A stretch of 64,000 nucleotides of DNA, taken from assembly GCF_001597725.1 (NCBI RefSeq), contig NZ_LUTR01000001.1, forward strand, positions 124,001-188,000. Direction: 5' to 3'. A program made the translations under genes and the position numbers. The DNA is from Neptuniibacter marinus. GTDB lineage: Bacteria; Pseudomonadota; Gammaproteobacteria; Pseudomonadales; Balneatricaceae. This document shows positions 43,653 to 53,224 of this stretch, piece by piece; position 1 is the stretch's first letter, and each line of letters opens with the position of its first letter. The notes beneath the pieces were generated by a model, which was not told the DNA's origin, searched no databases, and saw only the letters and a list, made by a program, of their open reading frames with translations.

Positions 43653-44948
43653 ATGAAAACAACACAGCTATTACAAGTCTCGTGTCTAACATTAGCGATT
43701 AGCTCAGTGCTTACAACCTCGGCAAATGCTGGGCAACTTGCTGATATTTACCAACTTGCACTGAATAATGATCCGCAATTAAAAGCTGCCGAAGCTGCCT
43801 ATAACGCAGACAAAGAGATTGAAATCCAAAGCCGCGCGTCTCTTTTACCTAGCTTAAGCTTGAGTGCAAATACAACATCCATGGATTCAGATACAGCTCA
43901 TTACAACAACCATGGCTACACCTTATCATTGAGCCAACCGGTTTTTAATGCGGCATCTTGGTTCACGTTCAAGCAAGGAAAGGTCCTCTCTCAGCAAGCG
44001 TCTCTCCAGTTTGATGTAGAACAACAAACCCTCATTAGTCGCACAGTTGAAGCTTATCTGAGCGTCCTACGTGCAAAAAGCGAGTTACAAACATCAGAAG
44101 CCCAAGAGCGAGCAATCAAACGCCGTTTAGACCAAGTCAACGCTCAGTTTGAAGTAGGTTTAATTGCTAATACTGATGTGCAAGAAGCACAAGCATCATA
44201 TGATAACGCGCGTGTTGCTAGAATCGCTGCAGAAGGTGATTTAGATAATAGCTACGAAGAGTTAGCACGCTTAACCGGACAAAACTTTGATGTTATCGCG
44301 GAGCTTTCTGAAGACTACCCAATTGAAGAACCGACCCCTGCACAAGCAAAACCATGGTTAGATAAAGCGATGACGAGCAACCTAAATCTAAAGATTGCCA
44401 ACCTCGCTACTGAGTCAGCACGCCGTGCAGCTCAAGCGGGTCATGCGGGCCACTACCCAACACTGAGCCTAAGTGCTAGTTATGATTACGATGATGGTAC
44501 CTCATCAACAGATTATGGAACTGACACAAGCTCTATAGGATTAACTCTGTCAGTTCCTTTATATTCGGGTGGATCTATCAGCTCTAAATCACGAGAATTA
44601 GAGCAACGGCTCGTTCAAACTCAGTTTAACAAAGATGATACGTTACGAGCTGTTACTCAATCCACTCGTAGCCTCTTACGTGACCTGCGTACTGGTGCAT
44701 TAAGTGTTAGGGCCCTGAAACAAAGTATTAAATCTAGCGAAATTGCCTTACAAGCTACAGAAGAAGGCTACAACGTAGGCACTCGAAATGTTGTAGATGT
44801 ACTTCAAGCTGAGCAACAGCTCTATACTTCAAAAAGAGATTACGCAACAGCGCGATTTAATTTTGTACAAAATTTAACCACGTTCAAACAACAGATTGGC
44901 ACCCTGAACCCTGAAGATATTAACGAACTAGATCGCTGGTTAAAGTAA
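43653..44948 (+). CDS. TolC-family outer-membrane efflux channel
   Basis: A 431-residue outer-membrane factor. The signal peptide ends SANA|GQL. The TolC start 'LADIYQLALNNDPQLKAAEA' and the internal structural repeat ('GLIANTDVQEAQASYDNAR' and 'GTRNVVDVLQAEQQLYTSKRDYATARFNFVQN') are clear. The size is close to TolC (about 470). It is the only such channel in the window and follows the first RND pump by 13 bases. It probably also serves the second RND system downstream, which has none of its own. Confidence 0.94.
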   Translation: MKTTQLLQVSCLTLAISSVLTTSANAGQLADIYQLALNNDPQLKAAEAAYNADKEIEIQSRASLLPSLSLSANTTSMDSDTAHYNNHGYTLSLSQPVFNAASWFTFKQGKVLSQQASLQFDVEQQTLISRTVEAYLSVLRAKSELQTSEAQERAIKRRLDQVNAQFEVGLIANTDVQEAQASYDNARVARIAAEGDLDNSYEELARLTGQNFDVIAELSEDYPIEEPTPAQAKPWLDKAMTSNLNLKIANLATESARRAAQAGHAGHYPTLSLSASYDYDDGTSSTDYGTDTSSIGLTLSVPLYSGGSISSKSRELEQRLVQTQFNKDDTLRAVTQSTRSLLRDLRTGALSVRALKQSIKSSEIALQATEEGYNVGTRNVVDVLQAEQQLYTSKRDYATARFNFVQNLTTFKQQIGTLNPEDINELDRWLK

Positions 44949-44965
44949 ATCGATTAAGACCTTCC

Positions 44966-44990
44966 AGAGTGGGTGCCTTACGCCCACTCT
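44966..44990 (+). terminator. Hairpin after TolC-family gene
   Basis: An 8-bp stem (AGAGTGGG / CCCACTCT) with a 9-base loop, 17 bases after the stop codon, followed by a weak ATTCT tract. Probably a terminator or processing site separating the two RND operons. Confidence 0.5.
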
Positions 44991-45099
44991 ATTCTCTAAC
45001 ACTTCATCTATAATCATTTACATTTTATGAGTAACGAAGTACCTAGCTATTCCCAACTAATGACACAAGCATTAGCACCACTTTAATAAGGAGTTTGCT

Positions 45100-46176
45100 T
45101 TGAAATCATTACTCGCATCACTTATGTTAGTTTTTTCGATAACAGTGGCTGCCACCGAAAAACCGCTACCTGCAGTTCTTGTGCATAAAGTGGTAACAAC
45201 GGATTTAACCCCTACATTTAAACTTGTCGGCCGAATCGAAGCAACAGAAAGAGTCAACCTTCTAGCAAGAGTTTCCGGCTTTCTTGAAGAACGCTTATTT
45301 ACAGAAGGCCGCGATATAGAAGCAGGGCAAATACTGTTCCGTATTGAAAAAGCTAATTATGAGATTGCATTAAAACAAGCGAAAGCAGATTTAGCTTCGG
45401 CTAAAGCAGCCTTAAAAAATGCACAAGCAACTCTCAACCGTAATAGCCAACTACGTCAACGTAAAGCAATTTCCCAAGCCCAGTTTGATCAATCGGTAGC
45501 AGATAGGGATCAAGCCAAGGCACAGGTACTTAAAGCAGAAGCGGGCTTAAGCAAAGCCGCATTAGATCTAAGCTATACCGAAGTGCGCTCCCCCTTTAGT
45601 GGCCGTATAGGTAAGGCTCAATTTTCAGTCGGCGACCTAGTAAATACCAGCAGCGGCCCCTTAGCCACCGTCGTAAAAATAGACCACGTTTATGTTGAGA
45701 TGTCTGTTAGTGAAAAGTTGATGCTAGATGCTCGCCGTAAAGGTATCGATCTTGATAACCCGCCAGTGGCGCCACGCCTGATGCTATCAGATGGCAGCAT
45801 CTATGAGCAGCCAGGCAGTTTTAATTTCATCTCACCTGAAGTTGATCGAAACACCGATACAATCACCCTACGCGCAGCCTTTCCCAATCCCAAATACCTT
45901 CTTCTACCTGGAGAATTTGTGCATGTTGAGATCAAACGCAAACAAGCTGAAAGCGGTATCCAAATCCCGCAATCCGCAGTACAGAGAGATCGAGAAGGCT
46001 ATTTTGTATTACGGGTTGATGCAGAAAAGCGGGTCAGCATGCAACGCGTTGAAATGGGACCACAAGCTGGGGGGCAATGGCAGGTACTTAGCGGCCTAAA
46101 CGTAGGCGATCTTATCATTACAGAAGGTCTTCAAAAGGTTAAATCTGGTATTCAGGTTAATGCGGTAGAGGAATAG
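45100..46176 (+). CDS. RND efflux periplasmic adaptor subunit (second system)
   Basis: A 358-residue adaptor with a TTG start preceded by a strong AAGGAG site. The signal peptide ends TVAA|TEK. Lipoyl halves 'ERVNLLARVSGFLEERLFTEGRDIEAGQ' and 'YTEVRSPFSGRIGKAQFSVGD' surround an alpha-hairpin (about 95-145, 'RKAISQAQFDQSVADRDQAKAQ'). C-terminal 'IPQSAVQRDREGYFVLRV' and 'GLNVGDLIITEGLQKV' match the MexE/AcrA type. The pump gene follows after three bases. Confidence 0.95.
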   Translation: MKSLLASLMLVFSITVAATEKPLPAVLVHKVVTTDLTPTFKLVGRIEATERVNLLARVSGFLEERLFTEGRDIEAGQILFRIEKANYEIALKQAKADLASAKAALKNAQATLNRNSQLRQRKAISQAQFDQSVADRDQAKAQVLKAEAGLSKAALDLSYTEVRSPFSGRIGKAQFSVGDLVNTSSGPLATVVKIDHVYVEMSVSEKLMLDARRKGIDLDNPPVAPRLMLSDGSIYEQPGSFNFISPEVDRNTDTITLRAAFPNPKYLLLPGEFVHVEIKRKQAESGIQIPQSAVQRDREGYFVLRVDAEKRVSMQRVEMGPQAGGQWQVLSGLNVGDLIITEGLQKVKSGIQVNAVEE

Positions 46177-46179
46177 AAG

Positions 46180-49100
46180 ATGTTCTCTATATTTTTTATT
46201 AATAGACCGAAATTTGCCTTAGTTATCTCCATCGTTTTAATGCTCGCAGGGGGCTTATCAATGTATAGCCTCCCTGTTGCTCAATTTCCGGACATTACCC
46301 CCCCAAAAGTCCAAGTCCAAGCGACTTATCCAGGCGCAAATGCCGAAGTCGTCGAGCAAGCCGTTGCTACCCCCATCGAAGCACAAGTGAACGGGGTTGA
46401 TAACATGTTGTATATGTCATCAACTGCATCTAATGATGGTAGCTACACTTTAGATATCACGTTTGCTGTAGGTACCGACCCAGATCAGGCCGCGATCAAC
46501 GTCCAAAATCGTGTTGCTTTAGCTGAATCAGCTCTCCCCCAAGAGGTTATAAATCAGGGCATCACCACCAAAAAGCAAGCAGCTAACATGCTGCTTGTTA
46601 TCAACCTTTTTTCGCCTGAGGGGAGCTATGATGAGCTATTTTTAAGTAACTACGCATCCCTTTATATCCAAGATTCTCTGGCACGTATCAATGGTGTTGG
46701 CTCAGCCTCTCAGTTCAGCCCCATGGACTATGGTATGCGCGTCTGGCTAGATCCTGATCGCTTAAAAGCCCTTTCTCTAACCCCTAGCGATGTATCAAGT
46801 GCAATAGAACAGCAAAATATTCAAGCGGCCGTTGGCATTATCGGCCAGCCTCCTTTAGCTCAAGACCAACAGTTTCAATATAATTTACGCGCTAAAGGGC
46901 GACTCGCAAATGTCGAAGAATTTGAAAACATTATTCTACGTACAGGTAAAAGTGGAGCATCAGTACGTCTGCGAGATGTAGCAAGGGTGGAACTCGGTTC
47001 TCAAAGCTACAGCGCCTCAGCCATTATGAACGGTAATCAAGCAGCAACAATCGCGATTTATCAAAGCCCAGGCGCTAACGCGCTAGATGTTGCCGAGGAA
47101 GTTTACGCCGAACTTGAAAGGCTAAGTGAGCGTTTCCCTGATGATATTGAATATAGCGTGTTGTATGACACTACACTCTCGGTAAAAGCCTCATTACAAG
47201 AGGTAATCGAAACACTGCTTATTACCTTTGGGTTAGTTGTATTTGTTACCTTTCTATTTTTAGCTGACTGGCGTGCCACACTTATCCCCTCCGCCACAAT
47301 TCCAGTTTCACTTATTGCCACTTTTGCAGTTCTTTCCGCATTTGGCTTAAGCATAAATACCATTTCTCTTTTTGCATTGATATTGGCAATCGGCATTGTG
47401 GTCGATGATGCGATTGTCGTTGTTGAAAACGTTAAACGGCATATTCAAGAAGGACTTTCAGCTAAAGAAGCAACCGCAGTATCAATGAAAGAAGTGATGG
47501 GGCCAGTGATTGCCACAACACTCGTGCTATTAGCCGTGTTTGTTCCCGTTGCATTTATGCCGGGCATTACGGGTAAACTTTACACCGAATTTGCTGTTAC
47601 TATATCCGTTGCTGTTTGCTTTTCATCACTCAACGCACTTACGCTGTCCCCCGCCCTCTGTGCTTTATTGTTGAAACCTGCCTCCGAGCCCAATGTTCTG
47701 TTAAAAAGGTTTGATCGGCTGGTTAATTGGACTCGCACCGGTTACGTCAAAAAAGTTACTTTTTTAAACCGCCGTTTATGGCTTAGTTTAGGCCTATTAG
47801 CTGCAATGGGGGGTGGTGTTTACCACCTATTCAGTACCACACCTACGGGGTTCTTGCCTTACGAAGATAATGGTGCATTTTTCATTAATGTGCAGTTACC
47901 TGATGGTGCGTCTCTCAATCGAACCGATGAAATTGTTGCCCAAATTGATCAGATTCTCTCGGAGCAACCCGGTGTAGAAAACCGAATCGCCATTAAAGGC
48001 TTCAGTATTCTGGGGGGTGCTGCGCCCAACTCAGCTTTGGCGATCCCTATCTTAACCCATTGGGATGAACGTAAAACGTCCGAACTAGCGTGGTATAACA
48101 TATTAGGCCAACTGAATGAGAAACTTGCGGCAATTCCCGGCGCAAATATTATGGCGTTCCCTACCCCACCAATTCCTGGATTAGGTAATGCTGCAGGGCT
48201 AGAAGCCAACATTCTTGATTTAAAGAATGGCTCCCCTCAAGCCCTTGCACAAGCCGTTAATGCGCTAATTTTCGCCGCTAATCAGCAAGCTGAATTTAGT
48301 CAGGTTTACTCCACCTATTCAGCTAATGTACCTCAGCTTGAGTTAGTCGTTGACCGAGACAAAGCCCTCGCGTTAGGTGTGTCCATAAGTGGCCTATTTA
48401 GCTCTTTACAAGCTCAGCTCGGTACTCAATATGTCAATGATTTTAATATGTTAGGTCGTAACTACCGCGTTATGCTGCAAGCCGATTCAGCCTTCAGGGA
48501 CAATGTAGATGATTTAAACGATCTAAATGTTAAAAGTAACAATGGCAACCTAATCCCGGTAAGTGCGCTTATTGAAATCAAACCCGTTCTCGGGCCTCAA
48601 TCACTTACCCGTTATAACCAATCACGTTCAGCAGCCATCACAACGCTATTAGATGAAGGTGTTTCGAGTGGAGAAGGTATTAAATTATTAGAGGATTTAG
48701 CGATAAAAACCTTACCTAATGGCTATAGTTTAGAGTGGACAGGGAGCACACAACAAGAACAAGAAGCAGGCAGCTATGTCATCATAATTATGTCATTAGC
48801 TATTCTCTTTGCCTATTTATTCTTGGTCGCCCAATATGAAAGCTGGACTATACCGGTTGCGGTCATGCTATCAATTACTGTCGCGCTCTTGGGTGCCATT
48901 CTCCCTCTGTGGCTCATCCCCGGTTTAACAAACAACCTATATGCGCAAATTGGGATTGTTATGTTAATTGGGCTTGCCAGTAAATCTGCCATTCTTATAG
49001 TCGAATTTGCCAAACAACTTCGCGAACAAGGTAAAAGTATTATTGATGCTGCAAACGAAGCGGCCCGCCTGCGTTACCGTGCAGTATTGATGACCGCTTT

Positions 49101-49326
49101 CTCTTTTATTCTTGGTGTTCTTCCCCTCGTCACGGCAAGTGGTGCGGGCGCAGCCAGCCGTCTATCCATAGGCGTTGTGGTATTAGGCGGGATGTTATTC
49201 GCAACTGTAATTGGTATCTTCTTTATCCCTGCTTTGTTTGTTGCCATGCAAACCCTACGGGAAAAAGTTAAAGGAGGGCCTGAAGCAAAAAAACAGCCTA
49301 CAGACGCCAGCAGTAAGGCGCCATGA
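46180..49326 (+). CDS. RND efflux transporter permease (second system, HAE-1 type)
   Basis: A 1048-residue AcrB/MexF-type hydrophobe/amphiphile efflux pump. 'MFSIFFINRPKFALVISIVLMLAGG' opens the protein; the porter region contains 'VAQFPDITPPKVQVQATYPGANAEVVE' and a 'SADGSYTLDITF'-like segment. The proton-relay Asp409-Asp410 lie in 'GIVVDDAIVVVENV', and 'MPGITGKLYTEFAVTISVAV' follows. The C-terminal tail is Lys-rich ('KQPTDASSKAP'). Belongs to the true HAE-1 family, unlike the more distant first pump, so the two pumps are probably not a recent duplication. Confidence 0.96.
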   Translation: MFSIFFINRPKFALVISIVLMLAGGLSMYSLPVAQFPDITPPKVQVQATYPGANAEVVEQAVATPIEAQVNGVDNMLYMSSTASNDGSYTLDITFAVGTDPDQAAINVQNRVALAESALPQEVINQGITTKKQAANMLLVINLFSPEGSYDELFLSNYASLYIQDSLARINGVGSASQFSPMDYGMRVWLDPDRLKALSLTPSDVSSAIEQQNIQAAVGIIGQPPLAQDQQFQYNLRAKGRLANVEEFENIILRTGKSGASVRLRDVARVELGSQSYSASAIMNGNQAATIAIYQSPGANALDVAEEVYAELERLSERFPDDIEYSVLYDTTLSVKASLQEVIETLLITFGLVVFVTFLFLADWRATLIPSATIPVSLIATFAVLSAFGLSINTISLFALILAIGIVVDDAIVVVENVKRHIQEGLSAKEATAVSMKEVMGPVIATTLVLLAVFVPVAFMPGITGKLYTEFAVTISVAVCFSSLNALTLSPALCALLLKPASEPNVLLKRFDRLVNWTRTGYVKKVTFLNRRLWLSLGLLAAMGGGVYHLFSTTPTGFLPYEDNGAFFINVQLPDGASLNRTDEIVAQIDQILSEQPGVENRIAIKGFSILGGAAPNSALAIPILTHWDERKTSELAWYNILGQLNEKLAAIPGANIMAFPTPPIPGLGNAAGLEANILDLKNGSPQALAQAVNALIFAANQQAEFSQVYSTYSANVPQLELVVDRDKALALGVSISGLFSSLQAQLGTQYVNDFNMLGRNYRVMLQADSAFRDNVDDLNDLNVKSNNGNLIPVSALIEIKPVLGPQSLTRYNQSRSAAITTLLDEGVSSGEGIKLLEDLAIKTLPNGYSLEWTGSTQQEQEAGSYVIIIMSLAILFAYLFLVAQYESWTIPVAVMLSITVALLGAILPLWLIPGLTNNLYAQIGIVMLIGLASKSAILIVEFAKQLREQGKSIIDAANEAARLRYRAVLMTAFSFILGVLPLVTASGAGAASRLSIGVVVLGGMLFATVIGIFFIPALFVAMQTLREKVKGGPEAKKQPTDASSKAP

Positions 49327-49385
49327 AGCACTAACAAACTGGCACTTAACTTTCACTTTTAATTCTAGTTGCCCGCTGTAGTTAC

Positions 49386-49421
49386 AGCCCGACGGAGGCT
49401 CTTTCTTCGTCGGCTAATTTT
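49386..49421 (+). terminator. Terminator of the second RND operon
   Basis: A stem (AGCC-CGACG / CGTCGGCT, one bulge) with a 13-base loop is followed by AATTTTTG, 60 bases after the pump stop codon. Confidence 0.75.
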
Positions 49422-49451
49422 TGTGAGAAGCTCAGAAAAAATATTTGCACT

Positions 49452-49574
49452 ATGAACTATAAACTTGTGTGCGGCTATCAATCAGCCTCTGAAGCCAACA
49501 TTTACTCTAATGCTTATACAGTTTGCAGCCACCCTGAAGTGAAATGGCTAGTAGAAGATGAATGTAAAGGATAG
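49452..49574 (+). CDS. Possible 40-residue Cys-containing peptide
   Basis: A short ATG frame encoding MNYKLVCGYQSASEAN, with two further Cys, ending DECKG. There is no clear ribosome site and no family is recognised. It lies after the RND terminator and before a convergent gene, so it may be a small gene of its own, a gene remnant, or chance. Confidence 0.2.
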   Translation: MNYKLVCGYQSASEANIYSNAYTVCSHPEVKWLVEDECKG

Positions 49575-49628
49575 CTGGCTTTAACTTGGTAACGATCGTC
49601 TAAGTCCCACTCATAATCACATTCAGAC

Positions 49629-50477
49629 TTAATCAGTTACAATAGCAGCTTCCCAGCCTTGAATGGCGGCCTTACGGGCCCTCCCCCAACGATAATTGCC
49701 TATCTCGCCACTCTCACGAATAACTCGATGGCAAGGAATAAGAAAACCTATATTATTCGATGCTACAGCGGTACCTACCGCCCTAGATGCTTTTGGCGAT
49801 CCGGCCATCGTCGCTAACTGTGAATATGAAACTAACTCTCCCATATCCACTTTAAGCAGCGCTTCCCATACCTTGAGCTGAAAGTTAGTACCTTTTAAGA
49901 CAAGATGTAATGGTTGTTTTTTTCCGTTTATCTGAAAAATTTTATCAATATATTTCGCCGCTTCATTATCATCACGCACAAATGATGCGCTAGGCCAGCG
50001 TATTTTCAACGCCTCTTCTAGAGACCGATCTGGACACTGGCAAAAAGCCATATGACAGATACCACGGCTCGTCCAAGCGATATATGCTAAACCAAAAGGC
50101 GATAAGGCGTAACCATGAGATATTAACAACCCAGCCCCTAAAGATTTAATCTCTCCAGGTGTCATGGCTTCACAACTAATCAATAAATCATGTAGCCGGC
50201 TAGGGCCGGACAAGCCTAGACCTAGTGCGGTATCTAATACGCTTCGTGATTGAGCAAGCGCCTGTTTTGCTCTTTGTTTTGTCAAAAATTGAACAAATCG
50301 TTTTGGTGATACCCCCACCCAACGACTAAATATCTTCTGCAAATGGTGTTCACTAATACCAACATAATCAGCAAGGTCAGGTAGCGATGGCTGCTCGTTT
50401 GCATGCTCACACAAAAATCGAATGGCTCGCTCGATGCGCAAATAGTTGGTGGCGCCTTCAGTAAAATTATTATCCAT
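49629..50477 (-). CDS. AraC-type HTH and methylated-DNA-cysteine methyltransferase fusion (Ada-like, no metal domain)
   Basis: 282 residues. The N-terminal AraC HTH domain (about 12-105, 'LADYVGISEHHLQKIFSRWVGVSPKRFVQ') is followed by an alkyltransferase domain (about 115-280) with 'YSQLATMAGSPKASRAVGTAVASNN', active-site Cys in 'IPCHRVI' and 'GNYRWG'. It repairs O6-alkylguanine by suicidal transfer and probably regulates transcription. The N-terminal zinc/phosphotriester domain of E. coli Ada is absent, so methyl-phosphotriester activation is not expected. Confidence 0.94.
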   Translation of the reverse strand: MDNNFTEGATNYLRIERAIRFLCEHANEQPSLPDLADYVGISEHHLQKIFSRWVGVSPKRFVQFLTKQRAKQALAQSRSVLDTALGLGLSGPSRLHDLLISCEAMTPGEIKSLGAGLLISHGYALSPFGLAYIAWTSRGICHMAFCQCPDRSLEEALKIRWPSASFVRDDNEAAKYIDKIFQINGKKQPLHLVLKGTNFQLKVWEALLKVDMGELVSYSQLATMAGSPKASRAVGTAVASNNIGFLIPCHRVIRESGEIGNYRWGRARKAAIQGWEAAIVTD

Positions 50478-50842
50478 TTTCTACTTATTATTGATTAGTT
50501 ATCTAACGGCTAAACAAAAAAACAGTCCCAGAAATCGCGATACGTTCTTCAGATTCATGATCAGTCGCATCTACACAAAGAAATAAAAATTTATTTTATG
50601 TGGTCTATTCCACGTCAACCACCCGTTTCTTGTGATATTTCTATAAGAAATAACACCCTGGAAAAACGTGTTTATCTCTTTACGGCTAGCATTAATTTTA
50701 CTGAAAAAAATCAGCTTAAATACTTGAACAAACTTTCTGCAATTTACTTAAAAAGAACTAAACTAATGAAGGATAGCTATAAAAAATATATCTAATACGG
50801 CCTAACTATTCAGCTAACTTTATTACTCAATGATGAGAGCAT
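50478..50842. other. Intergenic region, no supported gene
   Basis: 365 AT-rich bases between the Ada-like gene and the GGDEF gene, divergent, so it should hold both promoters. A 65-codon frame at 50598-50795 has no ribosome site and poor composition. Confidence 0.45.
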
Positions 50843-52027
50843 ATGGATCAGGAACAGAAAAATGTTAAGGCCTACGTCTATTTATTGGGTTTCCTTGTAA
50901 TATTCATAGCATTCGCCATCACATCCACATATTCCTACCTACAATACTCTCAAATTAGAACGGAATTAATCACCGCAACACAAAATAACGACCGTCAACT
51001 GAATGCAGCAATGGAGATGCGTGTAGCCGTTAGGGAACGGGCTATCTTGCTTTGGCACATGACCTTACAAACAGATTATTTTGAAAAAAATGAAGCTCTA
51101 CAGCAATTCTATAACCATGGCTCGAACTACCATAAGGCCAGAATGGTGATATTAACATCACAGCTATCATCTGAAGAAAAAAGCTTAATGGAAGTACTCG
51201 ATAAAGAAACAACAAAACGGGCCCCTGTTTTACGAGCATTTGCAGACAGGCTCTTACTCGCAGAGGATAATGCGGAGCACACACAATCACTCAATCAAAC
51301 ATTAACTGATCAAATTATAGTAGCCGATTTATTGGATAGTATGATCGCCCTACAACAATCTCAAAATGAATACGCCCGTTATCATTCAGCTGAAGAGATA
51401 TCAGATTTAGTCTCCACGCTGATTATGTTTATGGTTCTTATCATCACCGGTGGTTTTATGTTTGCCACTTACGTCATTATGACCACTACTAAGCAAAGCC
51501 AGCAGCTAGCAAAGGTGAATGATAGACTCGAACATTTAGCCTGCCACGATAATCTCACAGGCTTACCTAATCGTATGTTTTTACTTCAGCAACTAGAGCG
51601 TTTACTTTCCCTAGTCCATCGTAAGAAAAACTTAGCTGCTATTATGTTTATCGACATTGATAATTTCAAAAGCATCAACGATACGTTTGGTCATGATTTT
51701 GGGGATCAATGCCTAAAAAGTTTAACTAAAAATATGATGAGCGTGCTCCGCGGCTTCGATATTTTAGGACGCTTAGGCGGCGATGAATTTTTAGTTCTCA
51801 TCAACGAAATTGAATCCCCCAACCAAACAGCGATTATTGCTCATAAATTACTTGAGATTTTAGATACACAATATACGGTCCAGAATGACACTATTTCTAT
51901 CTCGGCCAGTATTGGTGTTTATATTCTCTCCGATCAAACTGAAAGCGCCAAAAAGGCAATTATCTTGGCAGATCGAGCAATGTACCAAGCTAAAGAGTCG
52001 GGAAAAAATCGTTTTGTCATCATCTAG
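50843..52027 (+). CDS. GGDEF-domain diguanylate cyclase with membrane sensor
   Basis: 394 residues. TM1 lies at about 10-30, a helical extracytoplasmic sensor (about 32-190; 4-helix-bundle type, 'MEMRVAVRERAILLW'), TM2 at about 193-214, and the GGDEF domain at about 235-394. The active-site loop 'GRLGGDEFLVL' is intact and an RxxD inhibition site (RGFD) sits five residues upstream, so an active, product-inhibited cyclic-di-GMP synthase is expected. GAGAG ribosome site. Stand-alone gene; signal unknown. Confidence 0.94.
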   Translation: MDQEQKNVKAYVYLLGFLVIFIAFAITSTYSYLQYSQIRTELITATQNNDRQLNAAMEMRVAVRERAILLWHMTLQTDYFEKNEALQQFYNHGSNYHKARMVILTSQLSSEEKSLMEVLDKETTKRAPVLRAFADRLLLAEDNAEHTQSLNQTLTDQIIVADLLDSMIALQQSQNEYARYHSAEEISDLVSTLIMFMVLIITGGFMFATYVIMTTTKQSQQLAKVNDRLEHLACHDNLTGLPNRMFLLQQLERLLSLVHRKKNLAAIMFIDIDNFKSINDTFGHDFGDQCLKSLTKNMMSVLRGFDILGRLGGDEFLVLINEIESPNQTAIIAHKLLEILDTQYTVQNDTISISASIGVYILSDQTESAKKAIILADRAMYQAKESGKNRFVII

Positions 52028-52104
52028 CAAGTTGAGCCACAGGTATTATTGTTCATTATCCTAAAGCTGCTAAAATTGCGCTCCTGTTTATTTAGGTGCT
52101 GATC

Positions 52105-53160
52105 ATGTCTGAAATTTCCTCGCTTACAGAGTTACTTCGCCAAAGTGGCGGCCAATTCCGATTCTTTGATATGGGCCGTCGGGTGCAGAAATTTTCCATT
52201 GAACAATTTGAGAAGATTGAAAACCAACAAACACCTTATCCCTACCCTTACCTACAACATGCTTGGGTTGCGTTGATGGTATGGAATCCTAAAGATAAAC
52301 AGCAAGGTGCTGCATGGTTTCTAAAACTCCCCTTAGATGAGCAAGGTTTTCTAATTCAAGCAGTGCGCGATGATCTGCTCTCAAGATTGCTCAAAAATGC
52401 AGGCGGGGTAATGCAGCATGAAAAAAGCGGTGAAGTACCAGAGGACGCGCTTAAAGATAACCCCTTCTCGTTTAAGCCCGATCAAGAGAAAATGGCGATA
52501 TTTCACGCTTACTCGACGTTGACCTCAAGTGAGCCCGCCTCACAATATTTTGAACATGCTCAACAGTATTTTTCAGGACAGATTGGATTTGATGATTGGC
52601 AATCTCTAGGCTTTCAAGGTATTGCAGATTTAGTCGTTCGTCATCAAAACGGTCATAACAGCAAAATTCTGACGAAATCTATTCCCCTCTTGCCGGACGT
52701 TCCGTTTGAGGTGCTCTGCACTTGCCTAGAAAGCATTGAGCCAGACCACAAACTTTATGAAGCCCTTTGCCTACGCGCTGAACAAACACTGGTAAAAGGT
52801 ACGGCTAATGCTAATCATATTGCGGCACTTACACGTGGATTATCTAATGGCCCCAACAGTGCCCGTAAGATGGAGTTAATTAAACAGATAGTCACGAGTA
52901 AATACGCTCTTGAGCCGGAAGTGATTATTGCCGTAGCAACCCGTTGTCATGAATGTTTACAAGATCCAGCTATTCTAGCGATTTTTCTGGAAAAATTAGC
53001 TATAGGGAAAGGCGGCCAAAACGGTTTTTCAAGGATTCTCTCAGATCTGATGTTTATGCCGGCACTACGAGCACTCATTCTAATGCAGTTCCGTAATGAA
53101 GATAGAAGCCCTGAATTAACGAACGCCATAGGCGAAATGTTTGGAACTAATTTCAGTTAA
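52105..53160 (+). CDS. DUF3549 family protein
   Basis: 351 residues, no signal peptide or membrane helix. The start 'MSEISSLTELLRQSGGQFRFFDMGRRVQKFSIEQFEKIE' is typical of the DUF3549 family found in marine gammaproteobacteria; function unknown. The rest is largely helical and ends 'NAIGEMFGTNFS'. The ATG at 52105 has AGG eight bases upstream and is preferred to a GTG three codons earlier. Shares a terminator with the convergent exonuclease gene. Confidence 0.88.
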   Translation: MSEISSLTELLRQSGGQFRFFDMGRRVQKFSIEQFEKIENQQTPYPYPYLQHAWVALMVWNPKDKQQGAAWFLKLPLDEQGFLIQAVRDDLLSRLLKNAGGVMQHEKSGEVPEDALKDNPFSFKPDQEKMAIFHAYSTLTSSEPASQYFEHAQQYFSGQIGFDDWQSLGFQGIADLVVRHQNGHNSKILTKSIPLLPDVPFEVLCTCLESIEPDHKLYEALCLRAEQTLVKGTANANHIAALTRGLSNGPNSARKMELIKQIVTSKYALEPEVIIAVATRCHECLQDPAILAIFLEKLAIGKGGQNGFSRILSDLMFMPALRALILMQFRNEDRSPELTNAIGEMFGTNFS

Positions 53161-53188
53161 TCGTTGACTTAAACAGCCAACTAAAGAT

Positions 53189-53220
53189 AACTAATCGCTC
53201 TTATACTTGAGCGGTTAGTT
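53189..53220. terminator. Shared terminator between convergent genes
   Basis: A 12-bp stem (AACTAATCGCTC / GAGCGGTTAGTT, one wobble) with an 8-base loop lies between the DUF3549 and exonuclease stop codons. Confidence 0.7.
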
Positions 53221-53224
53221 ATCC

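Larger units (their letters stand above)
49327..49628. other. Intergenic region after second RND operon
   Basis: 302 bases holding a terminator (49386-49421) and a small open frame (49452-49574), listed separately. Nothing else is recognised. Confidence 0.5.

Noticed and set aside
50598..50795. 65-codon frame before the GGDEF gene
   Set aside because: AT-rich, no ribosome site, product rich in Lys/Asn without domains.
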